Part shown: piece after piece, positions 47,739 through 58,108 of the stretch
Layout: each line of letters opens with the position of its first letter
How positions within the stretch are numbered: position 1 is the stretch's first letter
From: Fen-1254 sp963778945
Lineage (GTDB): Bacteria; Bacteroidota; Ignavibacteria; UBA10030
Direction: 5' to 3'
DNA length: 64,000 nt
Assembly (NCBI GenBank): GCA_963778945.1
Contig: CAVZWL010000018.1
Span: 33,717 to 97,716 of the forward strand
Notes under the pieces: model-generated
The model's database searches: none
The model's input: the letters and a program-made list of their open reading frames with translations, nothing else
Told to the model about the DNA's origin: nothing
Position numbers and translations under genes: made by a program

Positions 47739-48803
47739 TTAGACTACTTCAATCCTGCTCTGGTCGCCGATCATAAATCGGTGGACACGCGGCCTGGTCT
47801 GTCCCTGAAGGATTTCCACGTCGTTGCCGAGGATGCTGCCTTCGATGCGTATGCCTACGTTGAGAATCTTGCAATCCCGAAGGACGATGCTGTATTCCAT
47901 TTCACTTCCGAGGATCTCCGTCCGGTCGCCGATGGATGTATACGGCCCGATATAGCTGTTATCGATGATGCAATTTTTCCCTATAATAACCGGACCGCGA
48001 ATTTTGCTGTTCACTATCTTTGCACCGGTTTCGATTACGACGCGTCCGGCTATATCGGAATGTTCATCGACTTTGCCTTCAATGCGCTGTGTAAAGCTGT
48101 CGAGTATCAATCGGTTAGCTTCCAAGAGATCGGTAGGTTTGCCGGTGTCTTTCCACCAGCCGGTAATTTCCGTATAACCGATCTTGAATCCTTTTTCAAT
48201 CAGGTAGGTGTGCGCGTCGGAAATTTCCAATTCGCCCCGTGCACTCGGTTTGATCGCTTTGACGGCTTCAAAAATATGATGGTCGTAGAGATAAATTCCG
48301 GCAACCGCGTAATTGGTCTTGGGATGTTTAGGTTTTTCTTCCACGCGAACAATTCTTCCGTTTTGGATTTCCGGAACGCCGAAACGTTCGGGATCCTTTA
48401 CTTTGGAAAGTGTCAGGAAGCAATTGCAGCCGCTTTTTTCGAACTCCTCGATAAACCGTTTGATTCCCCCGACCAGCATGTTATCGCCAAGATAGAAAAC
48501 GAATTTTTCCTTGCCGACAAAATCTTCCGCAAGCTGAACGACCTGCGCAAGCCCGCCGGGCGTGAGCTGGGGAATATAGGTGATCCGGACGTTCCATCGC
48601 GAACCGTCGCCTATGTAATCCTGGACTTCCGTATTGCCGGCATTATGAACAATGCCGATCTCTTTGATGCCGGCTTCCACGGCCGATTCAATGGCGTAAA
48701 AGAGTATCGGCTTGTTGGCGATGGGCAAAAGATGCTTGTTCCGCGTATGAGTCAGGGGACGCAAACGCGTTCCATGTCCGCCGCTGGCTATCAGAGCTTT
48801 CAT
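47739..48803 (-). CDS. Glucose-1-phosphate thymidylyltransferase-like nucleotidyltransferase
   Basis: A 354-residue sugar nucleotidyltransferase. The N-terminal NTP-binding signature is ASGGHGTRLRPLTHTRNKHLLPIANKPI; YLGDNML carries the metal-binding Asp; EKPKHPKTNYAVAGIYLY follows. The C-terminal part (about 240-354) is a left-handed beta-helix of hexapeptide repeats (GPVIIGKNCIIDNSYIGPYTSIG). This long form matches the StrD/RmlA3 type, which makes dTDP-glucose; the fused helix could also bind an acyl or acetyl donor. Part of the minus-strand operon. Confidence 0.87.
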   Translation of the reverse strand: MKALIASGGHGTRLRPLTHTRNKHLLPIANKPILFYAIESAVEAGIKEIGIVHNAGNTEVQDYIGDGSRWNVRITYIPQLTPGGLAQVVQLAEDFVGKEKFVFYLGDNMLVGGIKRFIEEFEKSGCNCFLTLSKVKDPERFGVPEIQNGRIVRVEEKPKHPKTNYAVAGIYLYDHHIFEAVKAIKPSARGELEISDAHTYLIEKGFKIGYTEITGWWKDTGKPTDLLEANRLILDSFTQRIEGKVDEHSDIAGRVVIETGAKIVNSKIRGPVIIGKNCIIDNSYIGPYTSIGDRTEILGSEMEYSIVLRDCKILNVGIRIEGSILGNDVEILQGQTRPRVHRFMIGDQSRIEVV

Positions 48804-48821
48804 CGTTTCCTCATATTCTTC

Positions 48822-49715
48822 TTATGCCTTTCGGAAGACATTTTCGACCGCCTTGCTGCGGCGCGAAAGTCTTCCGTTTTTGCGCGCCAATCGTACGGCA
48901 AGCAGGCCGCTCTGCCGGTATACCTCGACGAGATGCGGACTTATTTTTTTCAGGGCTCGGATATGACTGCGAATCGTATCAAGACTTCCCCGAACGGCAG
49001 GTCCTGTTAATGCCCTGCTGCTGCCTAAGCGAAAGGCGTTTTCAATACTGGCCTCGACAAGCGGCCGAACGTGTTGTGTCCGAATTTTCTTATGGAGAGT
49101 CAAAAAGAGTTCCTCGGCCGCACCGAGCATCACAAGGGGATAATTTGATGCAAACACGCATGCAATATGATACAAAATTTTCTTCTCTTTTGGAACAACG
49201 ATAATTGATCCTTGCAGACTTCGCACGACCCGCCGTGCAAAAGGCAGCGCTCTCCGAGAGCCTTCGAATCCGTACGTAATACCCGGCATTTTTGAGGCCT
49301 GGACTTTAACAGAAAGATCATTGGGAAAAGTTTGTATCGGGTGGAGAGAAAACGGAATTGCTCCCCGTTTTGTTAAAGGTAAAAATACATCGCTCGTTTC
49401 GCTTCCGGAGACATGCGCACAAAAAAGGCCGCTATAATGTATAGACGAAAGCTTGTCGAGTTTCCGGACCAACTGCGCCAGCGTTTCCTCCGGGGATGTG
49501 AATAACAGAAAACGCGTTTCGGGGGAGAGTGCAGAAAGTGAATCGGAAAAAATTTTGCACCGCACTAAACGTGCAAGACGCTGTGCGGAAATTTTGTTTT
49601 TGCTGATGACAGAAACAATAGGATAACCTGACCGGCGGAGAAGGAGCGCGAGCGTGCTGCCGACCTTTCCTGCTCCGATGATGCTGACCGGGATGCTGTG
49701 ATGGGTTCGCAGCAC
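48822..49715 (-). CDS. DUF2520 / Rossmann-like oxidoreductase
   Basis: A 297-residue soluble protein with an N-terminal NAD(P)-binding Rossmann motif (VSIIGAGKVGSTLALLLRRSGY) and a C-terminal helical DUF2520 domain (from about 155: GITYGFEG.., HIACVFASNYPLVMLGAAEEL). The family resembles pyrroline-5-carboxylate reductase and is often near coenzyme or Memo-type genes; its reaction is not established. GTG start at 49715 directly after the Memo stop. Confidence 0.82.
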   Translation of the reverse strand: MLRTHHSIPVSIIGAGKVGSTLALLLRRSGYPIVSVISKNKISAQRLARLVRCKIFSDSLSALSPETRFLLFTSPEETLAQLVRKLDKLSSIHYSGLFCAHVSGSETSDVFLPLTKRGAIPFSLHPIQTFPNDLSVKVQASKMPGITYGFEGSRRALPFARRVVRSLQGSIIVVPKEKKILYHIACVFASNYPLVMLGAAEELFLTLHKKIRTQHVRPLVEASIENAFRLGSSRALTGPAVRGSLDTIRSHIRALKKISPHLVEVYRQSGLLAVRLARKNGRLSRRSKAVENVFRKA

Positions 49716-50553
49716 TTACTTCCCCTGTACGAAAGCTGCGGCGAGATAACCGACAACACCGGAAGTATCCCCGGAAGTATCGCCGGAATTACAATAATGG
49801 AGAATTTCAGCTTTTGTGGCGCCGAGCTGTTTGGATGCGCTCATCACGGCGGCAATGGGGCCGCCGCCGCACGCCTCAAGGTCTTCTGCTTCGAATTTTG
49901 ATATCCAGAGCTCGGGATCGAACGTCTGGACACAGTCGAGAACATGCTGGTCTAATGCCACGGCCTCCTCATACGGGTGATAATGCGAAAGATCGCTGCT
50001 TGCCACGAAAAGAAGATTGCGTTCCTTGCCGATTTGTGCAAGGGCTTTTCCCAAAAGTGTGCATAAGGCAGCGGATTGGTTGCCGATGACGACTGGAACG
50101 ATGGGAATATTTTTCAGAACAGTTTGCAGGAATGGAATCTGCACTTCAATGGAATGTTCCGTTCTATGTCCGATAGGAGAAGCAATGAATTCTGATGAAC
50201 AACGCAGGAGTTCTTCCCGCAATTTTTGCTGAATAGGGAACGGTACCCAGCGGCGTGGAGAATGCATCTCCCGAGTAAATCGAAATCTTATCGAAAAACT
50301 CTCGATGACTCGGGCCGACGATGACAACTGCGTCGTACGTCGTGCCTTGAAGGAGGCAGTATGCATGCGCGGCTGTAGCGCCGGAATAAATATATCCGGC
50401 GTGAGGAACGATAATACCGCGAATTGTTCCGCCGGTTTTTCTTTCATGAAGAGAGGAAAAAATCGCTTCGAGCTCTTTTCGCAGCGCTTCTTCAGTGCCG
50501 GAATAGAACGTTCCCGCCACAGCGGGCTGGCGGATTTTTTCACTTGCCGTCAT
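49716..50553 (-). pseudogene. AmmeMemoRadiSam system protein B (Memo), frame broken once
   Basis: Memo-family protein related to extradiol dioxygenases, about 278 residues when restored. The N-terminal part (RQPAVAGTFYSGTEEALRKEL, IVPHAGYIYSGATAAHAY, IVGPSHREFF) and the C-terminal part (HRTEHSIEVQIPFLQ, SSDLSHYHPYEEA, CGGGPIAAVM) carry all expected His/Asp/Cys residues. They lie in frames offset by one. One extra A in an AAAAA run (plus strand T5 at 50223-50227) accounts for this. It overlaps the AMMECR1 stop by 4 bp. Such pairs usually work with a radical SAM protein, which is not in the window. Confidence 0.85.
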
Positions 50554-51107
50554 ACAAGCTCGTCTTTCTCAGAAAATAATTCCACACGAAAACGTGATAT
50601 GCGTGCTCCGGGCTGCTGCCATCCATATTCCGAAAGCCCCGCTTTGAGCGATGTCTGGTTCAAAAATTCTTTCGGTGTCCAGCCATATTCGGTCGCTACT
50701 TGAGGAAGCAATAAACCTTTTCTGCTTCCCAATTCTACAACAAGGCCGTGCTTCCCGATTTCAATTTCGCTGACGTCTGTCACCTTCTCGATCGGGAAGA
50801 GAACGGAAATTTCGATTTGTATATGATCCAGTTCTTCCGGCGCAACTGGCATAAATCTTGGATCTTCTGTAGCTGCTTTGATGGCTGTTTCCTGAACAGC
50901 TTGAGCCAGTGGATAAATCGGTTCGATATAACCGATACATCCGCGCAGTTCATCGTCGATTTTCAATGTTACGAAAGTTCCAGATGGCCGCTCAAGATCT
51001 TGTGTTAAAATAAAGAGAGGCGGGATAGATTCTCCTTCTATGGCAGCCTTAATGGAACTTCGGGCAATCGTCAACAAAGTTTGTTTGTCGATGCTGGACA
51101 ATGCCAT
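50550..51107 (-). CDS. AmmeMemoRadiSam system protein A (AMMECR1)
   Basis: A 185-residue AMMECR1-domain protein. ATG at 51107 follows AGGAGAAACC; a longer frame to 51257 runs through the promoter and is rejected. The hallmark LRGCIGYIEP is present, as are EDPRFMPV and ISVLFPIEKV. The family partners Memo and a radical SAM enzyme in an uncharacterised modification pathway. First gene of the minus-strand operon. Confidence 0.9.
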   Translation of the reverse strand: MALSSIDKQTLLTIARSSIKAAIEGESIPPLFILTQDLERPSGTFVTLKIDDELRGCIGYIEPIYPLAQAVQETAIKAATEDPRFMPVAPEELDHIQIEISVLFPIEKVTDVSEIEIGKHGLVVELGSRKGLLLPQVATEYGWTPKEFLNQTSLKAGLSEYGWQQPGARISRFRVELFSEKDELV

Positions 51108-51138
51108 GATGGTTTCTCCTGACAGGATTTGTTCATAC

Positions 51139-51167
51139 AAAATACTATTGTATACGATGATTTTCAA
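51139..51167 (-). promoter_or_regulatory. Promoter of the AMMECR1-Memo operon
   Basis: On the minus strand TTGAAA, 17 nt, TATTTT; the predicted start is near 51132, about 25 nt before the AMMECR1 start codon. Confidence 0.6.
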
Positions 51168-51314
51168 GTAGAGAAGACTCGAAATCGCCGGTGAAAGCGA
51201 TTTGGCTTGCGGATTGAAGATTGCTTGATTGTAGACTTCAGAATACGTACTATTCAACCCATTGTTCGACCTTAATATGAGACTAAAATTATTATACTAT
51301 TTCTAAGAGGGTCT

Positions 51315-52721
51315 ATGAAAAATACGTTCCAAAGAACCTTTTCGACATTGATTTCAATTGCCGCTTTCACTGCATTCATGAATGGAATGTCCCCAACGAA
51401 GACATCGGTTGACTACCATCGGGAACTGACCCAGGCACTGAAAGATTCGCTCGCTCGCGAGATGAAGCAGGCGCTCGATGCAGAACTCAAAGCATGGTAT
51501 CCTCGCTCGGTTGACTCACAGTATGGCGGATTTTTAAGCGATTTCGATGAAAATTGGAATCCGGCCGGTCATCAAGATAAAATGATTGTTACACAAGCCA
51601 GACATGTGTGGGCAGCATCGAACGCTTCTCTTTTTTTTAAGGGAGACACTGCTTTTGCTCGTATCGCTGCGCATGGTATGCAATTTTTGAAAAACTGTAT
51701 GTGGGATAAACAATACGGCGGGTTCTTTACACTGGTGTCACAGCAAGGTAAGCCATATACCTTGAACGACAGTTCATCAAAGGATGCGTACGGAAATGCA
51801 TTTGCTATTTATGGACTATCTGCGTATTTCCATGCGTCCGGGGACAGTGCGGCGTTGAAACTGGCACAAGAAGCTTTCCTCTGGATGGATAATCACAGCT
51901 ACGATTCGCTGAAGGGAGGATATTTCCAATTCTTTTCCAGAACCGGCAAACCGTACATCGATGGATTCCGGCATATCCCGCCGAAAGATTATAATTCTTC
52001 GATTCATATACTTGAATGCTTTACAGAACTGTATAAGGTATGGCCCGATCCGCTCGTCAGGGAGCGGCTTGAATCGCTTTTTCATATTATCCGGGATACG
52101 ATGGTCACGCCGAAAGGATACTTGCAGCTATATTTCGACCGCTCATGGAAACCGATTTTACATTCAGGTCCCGGTCCTTCCTTTATGGAATTCGTTATCA
52201 ATCATGTTTCCTACGGTCATGATGTCGAGACCGGATATCTGCTGCTGGAAGCATCGAAAGCATTGGGATACAAGGATGATTCCGTTACGCTGTTCACAGC
52301 GAAAAGAATGGTAGACCATGCGCTTGAATACGGATGGGATCGTGAACATGGCGGAATCTTCGACGGCGGATTTAACGATCCATCGGGAAAGCGTGAATTT
52401 ATTGTTCGCAGGACTAAAGAGTGGTGGTCTGAACTCGAAGCGTTGAACGCTTTTTTACTCATGGCCGATATGTTCCCGAACGATGAGCATCGCTATTTCG
52501 ATAAAGTGTGCGAACAATGGACATATTGCAAAAAATATCTGCTCGATGAAAAACGAGGCGGATGGTATGCAGGCGGAACGGACATTGTTCCGGAAGAGAT
52601 GAGCTCTGGAAAAGGTAATATCTGGAAGGGAAATTACCATACAACCCGCGCTCTGATCAACTGCATCAACAAGCTGACAGGAGCAGGTGAAAACGGCGTT
52701 ATACCAATTCAAGGGAAATGA
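51315..52721 (+). CDS. AGE-family epimerase, probably exported cellobiose 2-epimerase type
   Basis: A 468-residue (alpha/alpha)6-barrel enzyme of the N-acylglucosamine/cellobiose 2-epimerase family. The first 25 residues (FSTLISIAAFTAFMNG) look like a signal peptide, so it may act in the periplasm. Family segments are YGGFLSDFDENW, TQARHVWAAS, DAYGNAFAIYGLSAYF, YNSSIHILECFTELYK, GHDVETGYLLLEA, REHGGIFD and KEWWSELEALNAFLLM. The catalytic histidines appear to be kept (in GHDVE and NYHTTRAL). Substrate not determined. Stand-alone gene. Confidence 0.85.
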   Translation: MKNTFQRTFSTLISIAAFTAFMNGMSPTKTSVDYHRELTQALKDSLAREMKQALDAELKAWYPRSVDSQYGGFLSDFDENWNPAGHQDKMIVTQARHVWAASNASLFFKGDTAFARIAAHGMQFLKNCMWDKQYGGFFTLVSQQGKPYTLNDSSSKDAYGNAFAIYGLSAYFHASGDSAALKLAQEAFLWMDNHSYDSLKGGYFQFFSRTGKPYIDGFRHIPPKDYNSSIHILECFTELYKVWPDPLVRERLESLFHIIRDTMVTPKGYLQLYFDRSWKPILHSGPGPSFMEFVINHVSYGHDVETGYLLLEASKALGYKDDSVTLFTAKRMVDHALEYGWDREHGGIFDGGFNDPSGKREFIVRRTKEWWSELEALNAFLLMADMFPNDEHRYFDKVCEQWTYCKKYLLDEKRGGWYAGGTDIVPEEMSSGKGNIWKGNYHTTRALINCINKLTGAGENGVIPIQGK

Positions 52722-52817
52722 GAATAAGCGCAGAGAATTGCAAATAATTGAGCGGTAGAAAATGAGAATCTGTCGATCTGATGGCTTCTCATTTTTTTTA
52801 CATCCGAAATCTTAATG

Positions 52818-52894
52818 ACCTTTCCAAGGTGGTTAAAAAAGTATATGAATTTCTTAGAAAAAACGATGTGTTTCCAGGACACCTTTCCAAGGTG
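52818..52894. repeat. Two CCTT-TCC-AAGG palindromes in the gap before the TPR gene
   Basis: ACCTT-TCC-AAGGT at 52818-52830 and CACCTT-TCC-AAGGTG at 52880-52894, in direct orientation about 62 bp apart, the second followed by a G run. A related hairpin is at 35197-35214. No gene is seen in 52722-53109. Confidence 0.6.
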
Positions 52895-53109
52895 GGGGGG
52901 TAGGTGGATAAAGAAAATTTCCCGCGAATAAATCTATTCATTGGAATGATGGACCAGTTTAAACCGAGAAAAGGAACCAATCGAGCCCGATATGTCATAA
53001 AAATTGCTCATTTTACGATGCCAATCGTATTCTCATACCTTTCCATTTCTACTGCTGGATTTAAGGGGCTTCCTTGCGAATGCGCCAATTATTGGCTAAA
53101 TTTCTACAA

Positions 53110-56100
53110 ATGAAGCGAATATTGTTTCTTATCCTTCTTGCCTTTATTCTTTTCCGACCTTCTTCCGCTCAGGATTCCAAGGAGAACGCCGATTTTAAAC
53201 TTGCTGTCAATCTCTATAATGATAAAATGTACGATCTTGCAATCGAGCAATTCCGCTCGTTCATCTCTCTCTATCCCGCTTCCCAGCAGGGAATCGATGC
53301 GCGATTTTATCTCGGCCTTACTCAGGAAAAGCTCGGCAAGTACGACGATGCACGCCTGACTTTCCAAAATTTTGCTCTCGCATATCCGGATAATGCAAAA
53401 GCGCCCGAAGCATGGATGAACGTCGCATCCGAATATGTAGTCTCCGGCAATACGCGTGAAGCAGCGCTGGCTTATGAACGTGTCAAGACATTCCATCCCC
53501 GCAGCAAATTCGCGCCTCAAGCGCTCCTTAAAGCCTCTGAGTTATATGGAAAAATAGGCGACCGTGAAAATGTCCGCCGCGTGCTTCGTACACTGACACA
53601 GGAATATTCATCTGCTGAAGTTTTACCCGCCCGGCTCACGCTCGCGGAGATGCTCATCGCGGACGGCCAGCCCGAACAAGCGCGGCAGGAAAGCAAACAG
53701 GTCGTCGATGTCGCTGCAGACGCGCCGCTCAAAGCGCAGGGGCTGCTGGTGATGAGTAAAGCGCTCAAAGCACTGGGAAGAAATCAAGAATCCGAAGATG
53801 CCCTCTCGACCGTTCTCGCAAAATTTAAAACCACACCGAGTTATTTTTCTGCATTGTATGAATTCGGAGTGTTGCGAAACATTCTTGGCGATACGGACGG
53901 AGCAATGGAGTCCTGGCGGTCTCTTGCCGACAATACGAATGCTTCGCCGCAATTGCGTCAGAATGCTTTTTTGGATATGGCGGAATTGAACATGCGGATT
54001 CGCGGATTTGCGCGGGCGCTGGAATTATTCGGGTATGCCGGAGGATTCCGCGGGGAGCGGAACGGCGAAGCGTACTATCGCGCGGGAGTTGCGGCAGAAT
54101 GCCTTGGGAACATGGCAAAAGCATCGTCGCTCTATACGCGAGCGTTGACCGACAGCTTAGGCAAAGCGGATCGGCGGGCGGTTCTCATTGGCGCGTATAA
54201 AGCAGCCTCCTTAGAAAAAAATTATTCAGAAGCAGTCCGTCTGGTACGCCTGTACCGGCAGGAGTTTCCCGGAGATGGATTGCTCCCTCATTTATTAGTT
54301 ATGGGAGCCGATCAGGCGACATCGAATTTAAACGAGCCGAAAACGGCATACGATTTCTGTTCCTTCGTGATCGACAACTTTCCCTCATGCAGTGATGCCG
54401 ATGCCGCTCTCTTTCAGCTCGGCTTGGCGCATCGTGCGGCAGGGGAATATGAACCGGCTCTTTCGGCGTTCGACAATCTTCAGCGCCGTTATCCGAGCAG
54501 TGAATTTCTTCCGGAAGCGAACCGGATCGTCTGGCTGATGAACGAGTTCGACCGGCGGCAGAGCACTGAGAGCCTCCAAAAACTTGCCCTGCTTGTCGGA
54601 GATGTTATTGCGCAAAAGTCAAAAGGAAATCTTGCCTATCGTCTTGCGGAGATTTATTTTCATGAAATGAAAGATTACGATCTTGCCGCGGAACAATACC
54701 GCTATGCACTCTCGCAGGATCTTGATGAAGCGATGAGGCCCGCTGCATGGTATTATCAAGCGCAATCGTACGAACATACTGCGCTGCGAGCCGGAATACA
54801 GACGGATGCCGGAAAGGCAAATATAAAGAGAGCGATAAAATGTTACGATTCACTGCAGCTCAAATATCCCGCCGGAGAATTAAGCGATAAAGCTGCTGTT
54901 GCGGCGTTTTCTTACCGGCTCCAACTAACCGACAAAATCGAAGAACTCCGCACGCTCGGTTCGGATTTCTTTGCCAGGTCGTCGTCCGTTCGAGGCAAGG
55001 ACATCGCCCTGCTCGCCCTGGGGAATTCATATCTGGCATCAAAAAAATATGACGATGCAGTGCTGACGTACAAACTCTTGCTGGAAAAATATTCAAGCAC
55101 GGAATCGGCAGCATCAGCGCAGTTCCAGACGGGTTTGGCATACCGTTCCATGATGAAAAATGATTCTGCCGTATCGTTCTTTTCGCGCTTTCTCGCGTCG
55201 TATCCGAATCATCAGCAGAGTGCACAGGCAGCTTTTTTGCTTGCACAGGCCGCTGCCGACAGCGGCAAGGTCGCCGCTGCTGTTGATTATTGCAATCTCT
55301 TAGAGAAACGATATTTTTACACATCCTACAACAAGAACCTCGATCTTTTAAAAGGCACTGCCTTCTATAATGCTAAAGATTACAGCCGCGCATACTCCAG
55401 TTTTGTTCCTGCTCTGCATGCGATGCAAACGGATTTCTTCAACGCTGCCGGAAATCCGGAGATGGAACGAAATATTGTGTATAAACTCGGTTATTGTGCA
55501 GAGATGGCCGGGGACAAACAGGGAGAGCGGTTGTGGTACGGAGAATATATCACAAGGGACCAATCTACCGAACAGGCAGGCATGGCGTATCTTGCTCTGG
55601 CTTCGCTTGCAAAATCGGATAATAACGTAAAGCTTGCAACTTCCTATCTGACGGAAGCAGACCGCATTAACATTAAATTCGGCAAACAGTCCTCTTCCCT
55701 CGCGCTTGAAACTGCCAATATGCTGTTTACTTCGGAAAAGTATGACGATGCTGCCGCTAAATACAGTGAGGCATTGAAACAATGCAAAAGCGACAGCACG
55801 ATGCGTTTTATACAGGCCCAAATTATTCTTTGCTATTTCAGGCTCGATAATCTTGAAGAAGCCAATCAACGCGCTGCAGATTTTATAAAAAAGTATCCGA
55901 AGGAAGAGGGGCGCAGTGCGGAATTCGAATTCGAGCGCGGCAAATATTTGATGCGCCAGGATAAAAATATCGAAGCAAAAGCGCGGTTCGATGCGGTTTT
56001 GAGCCGTTATCCTCATGCATCAATCGTTCCGGAAGCACTATTCTGGACCGCACGGGTCTACGAGCTGGATCAGAAAATGCAGCTCGCGGTCGGCATCTAC

Positions 56101-56759
56101 GATTCATTGCTGCAGTATTATCCGAACAGCGATATTATTCCGCGCGTGCATCTCAGTCTTGGCAATGCTTATTATGCCATGGAGCAGTGGGATGCGGCAT
56201 CCAAACAGTACAAAATATTCTGGATAATGAACAAAAGTCACCCGGTCTCGTTCCGTTCGCCATGAACAATTTGATTATGACATACAAGGAGATGGAATTA
56301 TACGACGGGGCGCTCGACCTAACGCGAAAATATATCGAACGATTTCCGAACGATACCGATTTGATCGATAAAAAAATCGATATCGGCATTCTGTATCAGA
56401 AACTGGGATATTACGACCGGGCGATTCTCCAGCTCCAGAGCCTCATCGAAGGGGGTAACTCCGATCTTGAAGCGGAATTGCGCTACTATATCGGCGAATC
56501 GAATTTCTATAAAGGAGATTATCAGCAGGCGGTTTTGGAATTCCTCAAAGTCCCGTATCTTGTAACGCAGCGGGGAAAAGTGGACTGGATCTCAACATCG
56601 TATTATATGGCCGGTCAGTCGTATGAAAAAATGTCCAAATACGATCAGGCCATGACAATGTACAAACAGATTCTCGATCGAAAAGATACGGATGCGCAAT
56701 TCAAGACTGCGGCGCAAAAGGAAATCGACCGGGTTAAGACGATTCTCGATACGAAATGA
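53110..56759 (+). pseudogene. Large exported tetratricopeptide-repeat protein, frame broken once near the 3' end
   Basis: Reconstructed product of about 1216 residues. ATG 53110 begins a clear signal peptide (MKRILFLILLAFILFRPSSAQ); an earlier in-frame ATG at 53074 is less likely. The rest is more than 20 TPR-like helical pairs, many of the form YDDAxLxYxxxLxKYPxS, as in periplasmic YbgF/BamD-like proteins. The frame changes within CAAAATATTC (56211-56220), by one base missing or two extra; both sides stay in good TPR sequence (QYK then ILDNEQKSPGLV). Probably a periplasmic scaffold for an envelope complex. The next gene follows 49 nt later. Confidence 0.78.
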
Positions 56760-56808
56760 GTGCATCGTTCGGTCGAAACAGACTTTAAAACTGAGCGCAT
56801 TAAAAAAT

Positions 56809-58075
56809 ATGGGTTATATTTTTGAACAGGAAATAGAATCGATCATCAATGCCGTTCGGGCAAAGACAATCGGAGAAGAGGACGATGTCCTGCTTAAGAA
56901 CGTGCTTGCTGCCGATATTCATCCGGCGTTAAAGGCGTATTTTAAAGCGGAAGTTGAGAAGAAGCTCGAAGCTGCACGCGCGTCGGAAGCCCGGTCGGGC
57001 AATTTCCCATACGGAATGCCTGAAGTTGCCAGCCTTCAAAAGACAGATCGACCTTGTCCTTGTCTACAATTATCATTTTACGCGCCAGGAGTTCGAATCG
57101 CTGCTGGAAGAGTCCGTGCACTTTCAATTCAATTATCTCTGCCGCCCGCAATGGACGTTGTTGAACTTCATCATCGGCGATGTGCGGAGCGTTCAAGCGT
57201 CGGTGGTGGAAAAAAAGCTGCGCTATTGCATCGATTATGTGTATTTTCCGGAGCTCATTAAACGTTATATGGTGGCGCATGGATTGGCCGGCATGACTTA
57301 CGAGGAGTTCAAAAAGCTGCTGGAAAAAATCGACAACGAAGTTACGGCGCGCCACTCCAGTTACGAACTTGCACAAATGACGCGTGCATTGTTCGCTTTT
57401 GTAGAATCCGGGAAAATGAATCCGCAGATCGACTTGACGCAGCAAACGCTGCCGATCAATGCCGCCATCGTATTCTTTGAGGATAAGCAGCTTGATGGGA
57501 TTCGGGCACGGCTCGAATTCGAACGGGATAAACATGCTGTGAATGTACTGACGATTGCACAGCTTGCGGATTTTGTGGAGATCGTCCGAACCGGCGACGA
57601 AAATGCAAAGGCTGTGCCTTTGCATTCCCGGCGCCTTCTCAGGCGGAAGAAATGAAATCCGATCCGCTGTTTTCCGCAAAGCCATTGACGGCGCCGGCTG
57701 GTACTGCCGGGGGAGAAACCGGAGCCGAAACATCAAGACGTATCCGTGAAGGAATCCCCGAATTCTGCGAAGCCTGCTGTTATGGTGTTCGGCGAAAATG
57801 ACGAACAATATATTAAAGCGACACCGGGAAGAAAACAGCATGAATTATTATCGGTCTTTACGGAAGAAGAACAGGAACGGCTCATCAAGAAAATATTCAA
57901 GAACGATAAACCTGCTTTTCTCGCACTTATTATGGAAATCGGCCTTGCAAAAGAATGGGCTCAGACTGCTCATAGTTTAGATGCATTGTTCATGAACAAC
58001 GGAATAGACCCATTCAGCGAAGATGCCGTTTTCTTTACGGATAGGTTATACGGAAGCTTTTTAGGCGTCCGGTAA
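56809..58075 (+). pseudogene. Unknown conserved-looking protein, frame broken three times
   Basis: Reconstructed product of about 420 residues. ATG 56809 (MGYIFEQEIESIINAVRAK). No signal peptide. Residues about 75-270 are helical (VLVYNYHFTRQEFESLLEES, EELIKRYMVAHGLAGMTYEEF-type). A Pro/Ala/Ser/Thr-rich linker and a C-terminal helical domain (FGENDEQYIKATPGRKQHELLSVF) follow. Frame changes near 57033 (one extra), 57617-57621 (net two extra or one missing) and 57735 (one extra). I do not recognise the family. Position between a TPR gene and obg gives no clear function. Confidence 0.6.
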
Positions 58076-58108
58076 ACGATGTATTAAAAGAAAAGATGCA
58101 ACGATTCT

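Noticed and set aside
47697..49010. 437-codon open frame on the plus strand
   Set aside because: Antisense to the nucleotidyltransferase and part of the DUF2520 gene; it starts in heptamer repeats and shows no family features.
51108..51257. N-terminal extension of AMMECR1
   Set aside because: The extension overlaps a good promoter, and the internal ATG has a strong ribosome-binding site.
56942..57841. 299-codon open frame on the minus strand
   Set aside because: It runs through the frame-broken plus-strand gene at 56809-58075. The plus-strand pieces join into coherent sequence, and the minus product is Cys/His/Arg-rich like other shadows.
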